Under the pieces are notes generated by a model that did no database searches, had not been told where the DNA came from, and saw only the letters and a list, made by a program, of their open reading frames with translations. A DNA stretch of 64,000 nt from Sedimenticola_A sp040506425 (lineage in GTDB: Bacteria; Pseudomonadota; Gammaproteobacteria; Chromatiales; Chromatiaceae), in NCBI GenBank assembly GCA_965224515.1, contig OZ245051.1, positions 2,666,001 to 2,730,000 of the forward strand, in the 5' to 3' direction. Shown here one piece after another: positions 55,307 through 62,591 of this stretch (positions within the stretch are counted from its first letter, which is position 1; each line of letters begins with the position of its first letter). Both the position numbers and the translations under genes were made by a program.

Positions 55307-55325
55307 TGTACAGGGGAGAGAGATA

Positions 55326-55682
55326 ATGCCGCTCATTACATTTTCCAATCCGGAATACAAAGACAAGACCGTCTACGCGGTGGCGGGTAGCTTCACCGAG
55401 ACCGTTTTGAAGATCGCCAAGACCAACAAGATCCCCATCAGCTTCGACTGCGGCGACGGCGAGTGCGCCAGCTGCGTCATCAAAGTGAAATACCTGGATG
55501 ACAAGGCGCCCATGGGCTATCACCTGGAAGAGAAGGAGAAACAGGTCCTGCGCGAGCTGGGCAAGATCAGCAAGGAGGAACTGGAGCAGATGATCGTTGA
55601 TGACCTGCCCAGTCCATGGCGCCTGGCCTGCCAGTTCATCCCCCGCGATGAAGATATCCTGGTCGAGTACCAGGCACAGTAA
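55326..55682 (+). CDS. Second [2Fe-2S] ferredoxin
   Basis: 118 residues from the ATG at 55326, with GGGGAGAG upstream. Ligands C42, C47, C50 (DCGDGECASC) and C102. It carries an insertion of about 35 Lys/Glu-rich residues between the third and fourth ligand that the previous ferredoxin lacks, so the two are not recent duplicates. Coupled to nifQ by TAATG. Confidence 0.9.
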   Translation: MPLITFSNPEYKDKTVYAVAGSFTETVLKIAKTNKIPISFDCGDGECASCVIKVKYLDDKAPMGYHLEEKEKQVLRELGKISKEELEQMIVDDLPSPWRLACQFIPRDEDILVEYQAQ

Positions 55683-56257
55683 TGTCAAACGCAGCCCTGG
55701 CAATCGATACTCCCGAATCGGTCTACGCCGGGCTGATGGCTGCGCGCCGGGGTGATCCCATCGAGGACACCCTGGCCCGTATCCTCGCCTCCTGGTCCTG
55801 CGGCATGGCCAACATGCCAGACTGGCTCGGCATGGCCTGGCAAGACTTCTACGCCATGATGGCCTTCCACTTTCCCGGACACCCCGTCCACGAGATCGCC
55901 ACCTTTGACCGTCCCCTGGACGAACGGCGCATCGACGAGATGGAAGACCTGCGCAAATTGCTGCTGAAGAACCGCACCGGCCGCAGTACCTCCGAACTTT
56001 GGATGACCGACATCCTCATCGCCGGTTGCATGGCCGACGACCACCTGTGGCAGGACCTCGGCCTGTGGGAACGTGCCGACCTCTCTCGATTGATGCTGGA
56101 GAACTTCGAACCACTGGCCCTGCGCAACGACAGGGACATGAAGTGGAAAAAGTTCCTCTACAAGCAGTTGTGTGAGACCGAGGGCATCTATACCTGTCGT
56201 GCACCGAGCTGCGAGGTGTGTGCCGACTACCAAAACTGTTTTGCTCCCGAGGAGTGA
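55682..56257 (+). CDS. nifQ: Molybdenum donor protein NifQ
   Basis: 191 residues. The C-terminal signature CRAPSCEVCADYQNCF gives CX4CX2CX5C, the Mo-Fe-S cluster site. Also MPDWLGMAWQDFYAMM and EMEDLRKLLLKNRTG, typical of NifQ. It supplies Mo to FeMo-co synthesis, fitting with modABC and nifO nearby. Confidence 0.95.
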   Translation: MSNAALAIDTPESVYAGLMAARRGDPIEDTLARILASWSCGMANMPDWLGMAWQDFYAMMAFHFPGHPVHEIATFDRPLDERRIDEMEDLRKLLLKNRTGRSTSELWMTDILIAGCMADDHLWQDLGLWERADLSRLMLENFEPLALRNDRDMKWKKFLYKQLCETEGIYTCRAPSCEVCADYQNCFAPEE

Positions 56258-56264
56258 AAAACTC

Positions 56265-57221
56265 ATGAAACTCGGTTCTTTGAAACTGGATCGTGCAAGT
56301 GCATATCACAAGAAGGAGTACACGCCTCTTCAGTCCCGGGCGGTAGGTGCCTACCTGGGGCTCGCTGTAGGCGATGCCCTGGGGGCAACCACTGAATTCT
56401 TGGTGCCGCGGGAGATTCAGGAGAAGTACGGAGTGCTGCGGGAGATACAGGGCGGCGGTTGGCTGAACCTGAAACCGGGCCAGGTGACCGATGACACCGA
56501 GATGAGCCTGGCCCTGGGGCAGTCCATCATCGACAACGACGCTGTGATCACCGAGGCGGTGGCCGACTCCTTCAGCGAATGGATGCGCGGCAAGCCGGTG
56601 GATATAGGCAACACGGTCAGGCGGGGAATCGTGAACTATCGCACCACCGGTAAGACCGCGGTGCCGGAGAACGAGTACGATGCGGGCAACGGCGCCTGCA
56701 TGCGCTCCCTGCCTATCGCCATTGCCTACCACAGAGCAGAGTTGGAAGTGCTGGCACAGGCCTCCCGTGCCCAGTCCCATATCACCCACAACAACCGGCA
56801 GGCCGATGCGGGTACCGAGACCCTGCTAAGAATGTTGGGTGCAGCCATGGCTGGGGGCTCCAAGCAGAGCCTGCAGGGGATGGCCCAGGAACTGGTGGAG
56901 CAGCACGCGGTCTTCCGTTTTGACCGGCGCATGGTGGAGAACCCCAGCGGCTGGATAGTGGAGACCCTGCAGGCGGTGTTCCAGGCCTTCTTCGCCCACG
57001 ATGACTTCGAAACCATCCTGGTGGATGTGGTCAACAGGGGCGGCGATGCCGATACCACCGGCGCCATCGCCGGTATGCTGGCCGGGGCCAATTACGGTGT
57101 GGATTTTATACCCTCGTACTGGCTCAATGCGCTGGACCGCAAGGTGGCCCGTGACTGCGAGGTACAGGCGCTGGCGCTGTTGCACCTGGCCGAGCGCAGC
57201 CCGGAACCTATCATTGTCTAA
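56265..57221 (+). CDS. draG: ADP-ribosyl-[dinitrogenase reductase] hydrolase
   Basis: 318 residues from the ATG at 56265. ADP-ribosylglycohydrolase fold with the dimetal site: GLAVGDALGATTEF, VTDDTEMSL and NRGGDADTTGAIAG supply the Asp/Thr ligands, and HITHNNRQA the typical His segment. It removes ADP-ribose from NifH and reactivates it. It is inside the nifB operon and about 5 kb from draT, not adjacent as in Rhodospirillum. Confidence 0.95.
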   Translation: MKLGSLKLDRASAYHKKEYTPLQSRAVGAYLGLAVGDALGATTEFLVPREIQEKYGVLREIQGGGWLNLKPGQVTDDTEMSLALGQSIIDNDAVITEAVADSFSEWMRGKPVDIGNTVRRGIVNYRTTGKTAVPENEYDAGNGACMRSLPIAIAYHRAELEVLAQASRAQSHITHNNRQADAGTETLLRMLGAAMAGGSKQSLQGMAQELVEQHAVFRFDRRMVENPSGWIVETLQAVFQAFFAHDDFETILVDVVNRGGDADTTGAIAGMLAGANYGVDFIPSYWLNALDRKVARDCEVQALALLHLAERSPEPIIV

Positions 57222-57251
57222 AAAGCTACATATACAGACAGGAAGTAGGTC

Positions 57252-57593
57252 ATGAAGAACGAGGATGCCGAGCAGGTATCGCTTGATGCCTACCTGCGCC
57301 TTTTCGAACCCTACCGGGAGCAGCTAAAACAGTTCGACGGCAGGGAGAGGGAGTACGGCGGCCGCTTTTCCCTGCTGTTCCGCCAGGTTCTGCGCATGCT
57401 GGTACGCCCCGAGGAGTTGAATCAGCAGATCCCCAAGCTCTTCGTTACTGTCGCCCACAAGTACTTCGACGGCGACAAGGAGACCATCCGCCACTTCAGC
57501 TACGAGGACAACCGTCACTTCTTCTTGAGCGACCTCTACGACTGGCTGCAGATCCGCGAGCGGGGGAGGAAGATGCAGGTTATAGGGCGTTAG
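57252..57593 (+). CDS. Unknown protein downstream of draG
   Basis: 113 residues, AGGAAGTAGGTC before the ATG, 30 bp from draG. Charged and aromatic, predicted soluble and mostly helical; motifs such as FSLLFRQVLRML and HFSYEDNRHFFLSDLYDWLQ stand out. No Cys. No family recognised. Co-transcription with draG suggests a link with NifH control, which is inference only. Confidence 0.6.
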   Translation: MKNEDAEQVSLDAYLRLFEPYREQLKQFDGREREYGGRFSLLFRQVLRMLVRPEELNQQIPKLFVTVAHKYFDGDKETIRHFSYEDNRHFFLSDLYDWLQIRERGRKMQVIGR

Positions 57594-57637
57594 CCCGGGC
57601 TGGGTAATTAGAGGCCTCTGATTAACGCACTTTACCC

Positions 57638-57706
57638 GTAGGAGCGTCACTTGTGGCGCGATGAATAGGCACCGTGGTGCATCATTCGCGCCGCAAGCGA
57701 TGCACC
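57638..57706. repeat. REP-like palindromic repeat
   Basis: GTAGGAGCG... followed by GCGCGATGAAT and its imperfect inverse, and a perfect GGTGCATC (57676-57683) / GATGCACC (57699-57706) stem. It lies between convergent genes and may act as a transcription barrier. Confidence 0.5.
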
Positions 57707-57723
57707 TTAAGAGCAATAAACCC

Positions 57724-58284
57724 TTATACTGCACCCCAGCCTTCACGAACCGTGTCGGTGGCGCTTTCAAGGACATCGTCCAGGGTGAGCGAAGGGTACT
57801 TGGGCTTGTAGCTCTGCATCTCGTCGTAGAGAGTGATGATCTTATCGGCAGCGGACTGGCCCTTGAAATCGCTCTTCTCCAGTGCCAGTTCGTCCAGCAC
57901 CTCGTTCCAGGTCACACCCTGAACCAGAGGGATCAATACGAAGTTTACGCCGCCAACCTCCACCTGGGCCGGCTCGCTGATGTTGACCACATAGAGTAGA
58001 GCCAGCATGTCGTCACTGAAGTCGTTCTGGTACTTCTCCACCAGGTGAGTGATGAAGGAGACATCGTCGATGGCGCCGATCATCAAATTCAGCTTTTCAT
58101 CGGCCAACAGTATGGCACCGCGCATCACCTCTACGGGTGGCTTGTGATGACCCTTGGCGTCGGCTATCTCGCCCTGTACCAGTACCAGTTCGCCGCGGTA
58201 TCCGGTGATACCGTCGGTACTGGTCTTTTCCAGAAAGTTGGAATTAAACAGCAGGCCTGATTCATTGTATTTTTCCAGTGGCAT
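57724..58284 (-). CDS. Unknown NifA-regulated protein
   Basis: 186 residues from the ATG at 58284, which has GGAGC 7 nt upstream and lies 28 nt after the predicted sigma-54 start. Longer readings (ATGs at 58317 and 58449) begin at or upstream of that start and are rejected. Acidic, soluble, mixed fold: GYRGELVLVQGEI, MRGAILLADEKLNLMIGAIDDVSF, VVNISEPAQVEVGGVNFVLIP. No Cys, no signal peptide, no family recognised. The promoter places it in the nitrogen fixation regulon. Confidence 0.7.
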   Translation of the reverse strand: MPLEKYNESGLLFNSNFLEKTSTDGITGYRGELVLVQGEIADAKGHHKPPVEVMRGAILLADEKLNLMIGAIDDVSFITHLVEKYQNDFSDDMLALLYVVNISEPAQVEVGGVNFVLIPLVQGVTWNEVLDELALEKSDFKGQSAADKIITLYDEMQSYKPKYPSLTLDDVLESATDTVREGWGAV

Positions 58285-58320
58285 AACGTTGCTCCAGTTA
58301 CGATAAACGATACGCATCTT

Positions 58321-58338
58321 GGGCAATTCCCATGCCAG
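58321..58338 (-). promoter_or_regulatory. Sigma-54 promoter of the unknown gene at 57724
   Basis: Minus strand CTGGCATGGGAATTGCCC: GG (58336-58335), N10, GC (58324-58323), with near-consensus TGGCAT and TTGC halves. Confidence 0.8.
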
Positions 58339-58413
58339 TAGTTGGGTGGGTAAAAAAGCCTGTAACTTTAGTGGGTTAGGTTTTTGTGTGTCTCGTTTTA
58401 CCCTCTTGTCGGC

Positions 58414-58429
58414 TGTTGGTTTCCCGACA
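58414..58429. promoter_or_regulatory. NifA activator site for the unknown gene at 57724
   Basis: TGT (58414-58416), N10, ACA (58427-58429), 77 bp upstream of the -24 element. A longer dyad TTGTCGG...CCGACAA (58406-58430) surrounds it. The remainder of 58430-58620 shows no gene. Confidence 0.72.
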
Positions 58430-58620
58430 ATTTCTTCCGAAGTCGACAATCATCAAACCCTGATTCAAGCAGGGTGCAACCACATCTCTTTGTACGCTTG
58501 TGTGGTGTCTGTTTCCACGGTTTCAATAACGCCAAACCGGTTTGGCTGTAGCGTGATTTTCTCCAATTGTGGGGAGGTGGCTGGGGTGATTCGACAAGTA
58601 GGAACGCGGCTTAAGGAGTA

Positions 58621-59061
58621 CTACAGCGGTATGCTGGGTAAACTGCTGTCTGTCTGCAAGGCGTGTTGGCGTGCCTTGATATGGGCCGCCAGGGCGCTGT
58701 CCATGGTCTGGGCATGGAGGGAGAACCAGGCAGGCAACTGCTCCACGACGTAGGCGCGGGCCAGCAGGATATTGCCCTGTTCTACCCGTACACCGAAACG
58801 GTGCATTTCGCCGAGCACTCGCTGGTGTTCACCCATGTGCTCGTTGATGGCGGGAAAGCCACTCTCCTTCATCTGTCTGTTCTCCGCCTCGAAATGGTGA
58901 CGGGTATGCACGACGAGTTCCTCGAACAGCCGGATGAACTCCGCCTTGTCTGCCTTTTCCAGGCGGTTCACCAAGTCGACGAATTCGCGATGGGTGTCAT
59001 CCATCTCGTCAATGCCGAGCCTGTACTGTTCCTCGAAGTGGTCAATCAGCACCGGCTTCAT
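58621..59061 (-). CDS. Bacteriohemerythrin
   Basis: 146 residues, four-helix bundle with the full diiron ligand set: H24, H56, E60, H75, H79, H116 and D121 (DDTH, HHFEAE, HMGEH, HAQTMD). It binds oxygen reversibly and can deliver or buffer it, or sense it. It overlaps the small four-Cys gene by 20 nt and is third in the SIR2 operon, which has NifA/sigma-54 control signals. Oxygen buffering for nitrogenase is the likely role. Confidence 0.92.
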   Translation of the reverse strand: MKPVLIDHFEEQYRLGIDEMDDTHREFVDLVNRLEKADKAEFIRLFEELVVHTRHHFEAENRQMKESGFPAINEHMGEHQRVLGEMHRFGVRVEQGNILLARAYVVEQLPAWFSLHAQTMDSALAAHIKARQHALQTDSSLPSIPL

Positions 59062-59278
59062 CCTTCTGTCTATGGGTAATGGTTTTCGCTGTCTTGTTGA
59101 TCACGTAGTTGAGATAGTCGTTCAGGTTGTCGTACTGCTGATCGAGGGCGAGGGTGGACAACCCGTCGATCAGTTCTCTGAGCCTGGTGATCTCTTCCAG
59201 GCTCCTGCCACAGGTCAGGCAGCGCGTACCGTCATCACGGCATGCGCTCTTGCCCTTGCAAGCTATGAAAGTTCCCAT
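59042..59278 (-). CDS. Small four-cysteine protein
   Basis: 78 residues. C7, C13, C20 and C23 lie in the first 25 residues (CKGKSAC, CLTC), a possible zinc or Fe-S site, followed by a helical tail (LEEITRLRELIDGL, YDNLNDYLNYVINKT). It overlaps the hemerythrin gene and is 11 bp from the SIR2-like gene, so it is surely co-transcribed. Function unknown; a metal- or redox-sensing adaptor is possible. Confidence 0.72.
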   Translation of the reverse strand: MGTFIACKGKSACRDDGTRCLTCGRSLEEITRLRELIDGLSTLALDQQYDNLNDYLNYVINKTAKTITHRQKDEAGAD

Positions 59279-59289
59279 GTCAGTGCCTC

Positions 59290-60183
59290 TTAACCACCAA
59301 TGTCCTGGGTTGCGCTGAGCGCTTCCGATACTGGGTGAGTAGATCCAGCAGCGGTGAGCAGGTCATCCACGTCGGCCTCGATGATATGGATATTCATCTT
59401 GGCGCAGAATCTACGCTCCTTGTCATTGGGTTTGGGAATCAGTGCCCAGCCAGCAGGCTCTCCTGCGGCGTAGATGATGTCGGAAAGCACCATGCGCTCC
59501 GTGTCGCGGTTCATGCGCAGGCCGACGAAGAGGTACTGCCTGTTCTTGCGGTACTCCTTCAGGTAGTCCGGTATGGCAAAGCCCCCCATCAGCTCGGAGA
59601 TGTAGTCCACGTAGTCCGCATCGGAGGCCACATAGGTAGCATCGGGCAGGGGGCTTCCCATCGGCTTGAAGAGGATGGGCAGGGTGGGGTCCACTTCAGT
59701 CTGATCAATCTCGCCCTCCGAGTATTTTTCGCCGTCATAATGGTGGATGCGGAAGCGGTAGTCGGTCCCCATGGTTCTGGCAATACCCCGGATCAGGGTG
59801 TGGGGGGTGTCGTTGTAACTCTGTTGCAGCTGGGTATCGCGGTTGATGTCCACCACGTAGTTTGGCTTTATCTCGGCTAGCAAGTCGTGGATTGGGGCAC
59901 GGGTCCATTCGGTATCGCCGTAGGTGGTATCGAGAAAGCGGTTTACCGCTGTTCTGCCCCGTTTCAGCTCCACGTCCATGGCGGCACGGGCAAACTCATA
60001 CATCAGGCGTGGTGCCATCGGCTTGCCGTTGTTCATGGCAAGGATGAGGCTGTCACTATCGGCGGGTATGGGTTCGTTGGTCTCCGTATTGGTGGATCCC
60101 TTCAGCGCACCGGCACCGAGGTAGGGGACTATATCCCCCGCCTTGATACCCTGGATGATCGATTGAAGATCTCTGTTGTCCAT
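59290..60183 (-). CDS. SIR2-like domain protein in the nif regulon
   Basis: 297 residues from the ATG at 60183 (MDNRDLQSIIQGIKAGDIVPYLGAGAL) with AGGAG 9 nt upstream. A 35-residue upstream extension is non-coding because it crosses the promoter. The NAD-binding GAG motif is at residues 23-27 in PYLGAGAL; HDLLAEIKPNYVVDINRDTQLQ and LPILFKPMGSP follow the SIR2_2-type pattern (TTNYD and K-x-HG-like positions changed). It may bind or hydrolyse NAD or ADP-ribose. First gene of an operon with a four-Cys protein and hemerythrin. Confidence 0.75.
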   Translation of the reverse strand: MDNRDLQSIIQGIKAGDIVPYLGAGALKGSTNTETNEPIPADSDSLILAMNNGKPMAPRLMYEFARAAMDVELKRGRTAVNRFLDTTYGDTEWTRAPIHDLLAEIKPNYVVDINRDTQLQQSYNDTPHTLIRGIARTMGTDYRFRIHHYDGEKYSEGEIDQTEVDPTLPILFKPMGSPLPDATYVASDADYVDYISELMGGFAIPDYLKEYRKNRQYLFVGLRMNRDTERMVLSDIIYAAGEPAGWALIPKPNDKERRFCAKMNIHIIEADVDDLLTAAGSTHPVSEALSATQDIGG

Positions 60184-60254
60184 CTGTTCACTCCTGCTCT
60201 TTTTTCTGTATGTCCTCCACCAGGGGGTGGATAGACATTGATATTGCCCAGTTG

Positions 60255-60273
60255 AAGCAATAGCCAGGCCAAG
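60255..60273 (-). promoter_or_regulatory. Sigma-54 promoter of the SIR2-hemerythrin operon
   Basis: Minus strand CTTGGCCTGGCTATTGCTT: GG (60270-60269), N10, GC (60258-60257), with consensus TTGGC and TTGCT. Predicted start near 60247, about 64 nt before the SIR2-like gene. Confidence 0.8.
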
Positions 60274-60335
60274 GGGATAAGAGTGCATGAAATCAGGGGC
60301 TTATCCTGTTTCCTCCAATCCATTGGCTGGTGAAT

Positions 60336-60351
60336 TGTTGTGTTCCCTACA
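60336..60351. promoter_or_regulatory. NifA activator site, SIR2 / DUF3144 intergenic region
   Basis: TGT (60336-60338), N10, ACA (60349-60351). It is 65 bp from the SIR2 -24 element and 78 bp from a weak sigma-54-like element facing DUF3144. Confidence 0.72.
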
Positions 60352-60426
60352 AAAATTGGTGGGCATCACAACGCCGACCGAGTGCTGCGTGCCTGTTTTT
60401 ACAGCGGTTTTTCCTAATGCAGTCAA

Positions 60427-60444
60427 TTGGCATGGAATGTGATG
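60427..60444 (+). promoter_or_regulatory. Weak sigma-54-like element before DUF3144
   Basis: TTGGCATGGAATGTGAT has a good -24 half (TTGGCATG), but the -12 half reads TGTGA instead of TTGCA. Position relative to the NifA site and the gene is right. Confidence 0.35.
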
Positions 60445-60484
60445 GTTATTGATTTACCAATCCCAATCAGTAGAGGAACTTGCG

Positions 60485-60730
60485 ATGCAAGAGTCCGACT
60501 TCCACGAAGTGGCAGACGAGTTCATTCACCTGGCCAATGAGTTGAGCGAAGAGTGGGCCATGCCGTTTTTGAGTGCTGCCTTCATGTATGCCGCCGCGCG
60601 CTACAGCGCCTTCTTCTTTTACGAAACCGATGGTGCCGAGGTGAAACGGGCCGAGGCGATCGATTATTACTGCGATCAGTACCGCAAGATGTTGCAGGAG
60701 TCCATGCAGGAGTTGGGGGTGTCGGCATGA
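60485..60730 (+). CDS. DUF3144 family protein
   Basis: 81 residues from the ATG at 60485, with AGAGGAA upstream. The family pattern is FHEVADEFIHLANEL followed by FMYAAARYSAFFFYE and YYCDQYRKML. It is a small helical soluble protein of unknown function. It overlaps the next gene as ATGATG. Confidence 0.85.
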   Translation: MQESDFHEVADEFIHLANELSEEWAMPFLSAAFMYAAARYSAFFFYETDGAEVKRAEAIDYYCDQYRKMLQESMQELGVSA

Positions 60731-61113
60731 TGGCGGAGCAGCTACGCCAAGGAGAGGGTATCGATATCAACCGGATTGCACTGGATTGGGCATCGGCACG
60801 GGCCTTCGAGCCCCTGCATGTGGATTGCATCACGGCGGTAATGCTCAAGATCCTGGACGGCAAGTGTAAGATGGGGGAGAGGGAGCAGACAATGATCACC
60901 TCACTCTATGCAATGACTTCCAACCTGATGGGCCTTCATTTCGATCAAGGTGTGCATAAGGCTATCGGCCTGGCTGTGACCAATCCAAGAGAACAGTGGC
61001 TGGGTGAAATTCATGCATTACGCCTGCGAGCGGAGCAGGTGATCCCGAAGCCTGTGATGAAGGCCTTTAAGCAGCACCTGAGAGAATCCCTCTTTTCCGG
61101 GCGCCTTTCATGA
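60727..61113 (+). CDS. Unknown protein coupled to DUF3144
   Basis: 128 residues (127 if the second Met is used), starting inside the stop region of the DUF3144 gene. Helical, with two Cys (VDCITAV and GKCKMG) and EREQTMITSLYAMTSNLMGLH in the middle. No family recognised. Part of a likely three-gene unit with the GlcF-like gene. Confidence 0.62.
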   Translation: MMAEQLRQGEGIDINRIALDWASARAFEPLHVDCITAVMLKILDGKCKMGEREQTMITSLYAMTSNLMGLHFDQGVHKAIGLAVTNPREQWLGEIHALRLRAEQVIPKPVMKAFKQHLRESLFSGRLS

Positions 61114-61134
61114 CCATCTTCGAGGTACACACAA

Positions 61135-62451
61135 TTGAATGAGTTCGGTTTCGGATACCACTCATCTGAACCGGACTTCGCCTCCTTTTCTGAGGGCGGA
61201 TCGGCTTCGTTGGGTCCCTATATCCCCGAGGCGAGGGACTGTATCAGTTGTGGAGTATGTATTGGCAGTTGTCCCACCTATAAGGCCAGAGCGGAGGAGG
61301 ACTATGGGCCCCGTGGCCGGGTTCGGATGATAGAAAGGGTGCTCAGAAAGAATGATGTTCTCAGCGAAGATGAGCGGGAGGCCTTGGCGGCCTGCACGCT
61401 TTGTCGGGCCTGCGAGACAGTATGTCCATCCAAGATGGATTACCACGGGTTGTATGCTCAGGCGATGGAAACGATCGAATTCAGTCCCAAGGGTGGGTCG
61501 GTGATCAAGTTGCTGCTTGACCAGGTAGCGGAGCGGCGCCGGGTACAGCGAGCCTTGAGTACCTTGATCCATTTTTATCAGCGTAGTGGCATGCAGCGTA
61601 TTTTCAATAGGCTGCCGATCTCACCGTTGAAGGGTGATTTTCAGCAGCTGGAAAAACTGTTGCCCGTTCCCCACGTTGCACAACCGGTGCCTGACTACAC
61701 CCGGGCACTCTCCTCAGAAAACCGGGGAGAAGTAGCGCTGTTCACGGGCTGTGTAGCGAACATCCTGGATTCCCAAACCCATAATGCCACCATCCAGTTG
61801 GCAACGCGCCTTGGCTATGACGTGCGTGTTCTTCGAAACCAGACCTGCTGCGGCGCCATCTACGCCCATAACGGCGACATGGAGCGCGCCAGGGAGTGCG
61901 CAAGGAAGAATATCGATACGATGGTCGAGAGCGGTGTCGACTCGATTATCTACAATTCAAGTGGCTGTGGCGCGTTCTTGAGTGAATACCCCGCGCTATT
62001 GAATAATGGCGAGAGTGGCGGTGTTACGGAGAAGGCGCTACAAACGATAGATCTGATGGAGTTTCTGGCTGGATCAGAAGGGCTGGGAACGCTTGAATAC
62101 AGAGAGTTGAAGGCAAAAGTCGCAGTGCATGAACCCTGTAGTCAGCGAAATGTCCTCAAGAATCATGAAGTGCTTTATGGCTTGTTGAATAACATCCCTG
62201 GATTGGAGGTTGTCTCCCTTCCCGGCAACAGCATGTGTTGTGGCGCTGGTGGTACAAAAATGGTGACTCAGCCTGAACTTTCAGATCCGCCACGAGATGA
62301 GAAGGTCAGCGCCCTGGTGGCGAGTGGGGCCGATATGCTTGTCAGTACCAATCTTACCTGCGCGTTGCATCTGTCGAGCGGTATTCGTGAGGCGGGCCAT
62401 GAGATTGAGGTTATGCACCCGGTACAGATGATGGCCCGGCAGTTGATCTAA
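61135..62451 (+). CDS. GlcF-like Fe-S / CCG-domain oxidoreductase subunit
   Basis: 438 residues with a TTG start; no ATG or GTG lies in frame nearby. Two [4Fe-4S] ferredoxin motifs, CISCGVCIGSCP (about 37-48) and CTLCRACETVCP (about 87-98), precede two CCG domains (TCCGAIYAHNGD, MCCGAGG). This is the layout of glycolate oxidase subunit GlcF, GlpC and heterodisulfide reductase D. No flavoprotein (GlcD) partner is nearby, so it may act alone in electron transfer within nitrogen fixation. Confidence 0.82.
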   Translation: MNEFGFGYHSSEPDFASFSEGGSASLGPYIPEARDCISCGVCIGSCPTYKARAEEDYGPRGRVRMIERVLRKNDVLSEDEREALAACTLCRACETVCPSKMDYHGLYAQAMETIEFSPKGGSVIKLLLDQVAERRRVQRALSTLIHFYQRSGMQRIFNRLPISPLKGDFQQLEKLLPVPHVAQPVPDYTRALSSENRGEVALFTGCVANILDSQTHNATIQLATRLGYDVRVLRNQTCCGAIYAHNGDMERARECARKNIDTMVESGVDSIIYNSSGCGAFLSEYPALLNNGESGGVTEKALQTIDLMEFLAGSEGLGTLEYRELKAKVAVHEPCSQRNVLKNHEVLYGLLNNIPGLEVVSLPGNSMCCGAGGTKMVTQPELSDPPRDEKVSALVASGADMLVSTNLTCALHLSSGIREAGHEIEVMHPVQMMARQLI

Positions 62452-62460
62452 GGCATTAAT

Positions 62461-62561
62461 CCCTTCTCCTTCAGGGAGAAGGTTAGGATGAGGGGATTTA
62501 AAAAATTGAATTGCCTTTGACATCCCCCTCACCCCAGCCCTCTCCCTCAGGGAGAGGGGGG
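62461..62561. repeat. Paired inverted repeats (CTCCCTCAGGGAG type)
   Basis: A hairpin CCTTCTCC-TTCA-GGGAGAAGG (62462-62482), then GGATGAGGGG, an AT-rich centre, and the near-inverse CATCCCCCTCACCCC with the hairpin CCCTCTCCCTCAGGGAGAGGG (62538-62558). It is a known type of interspersed proteobacterial repeat, here between convergent genes. Confidence 0.7.
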
Positions 62562-62591
62562 CAGCAGCCTGCTAGAGCCTGTCAACATCAA

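Noticed and set aside
58285..58449. N-terminal extension of the unknown gene at 57724
   Set aside because: It would start upstream of, or at, the sigma-54 transcription start predicted near 58311; the ATG at 58284 has the ribosome site.
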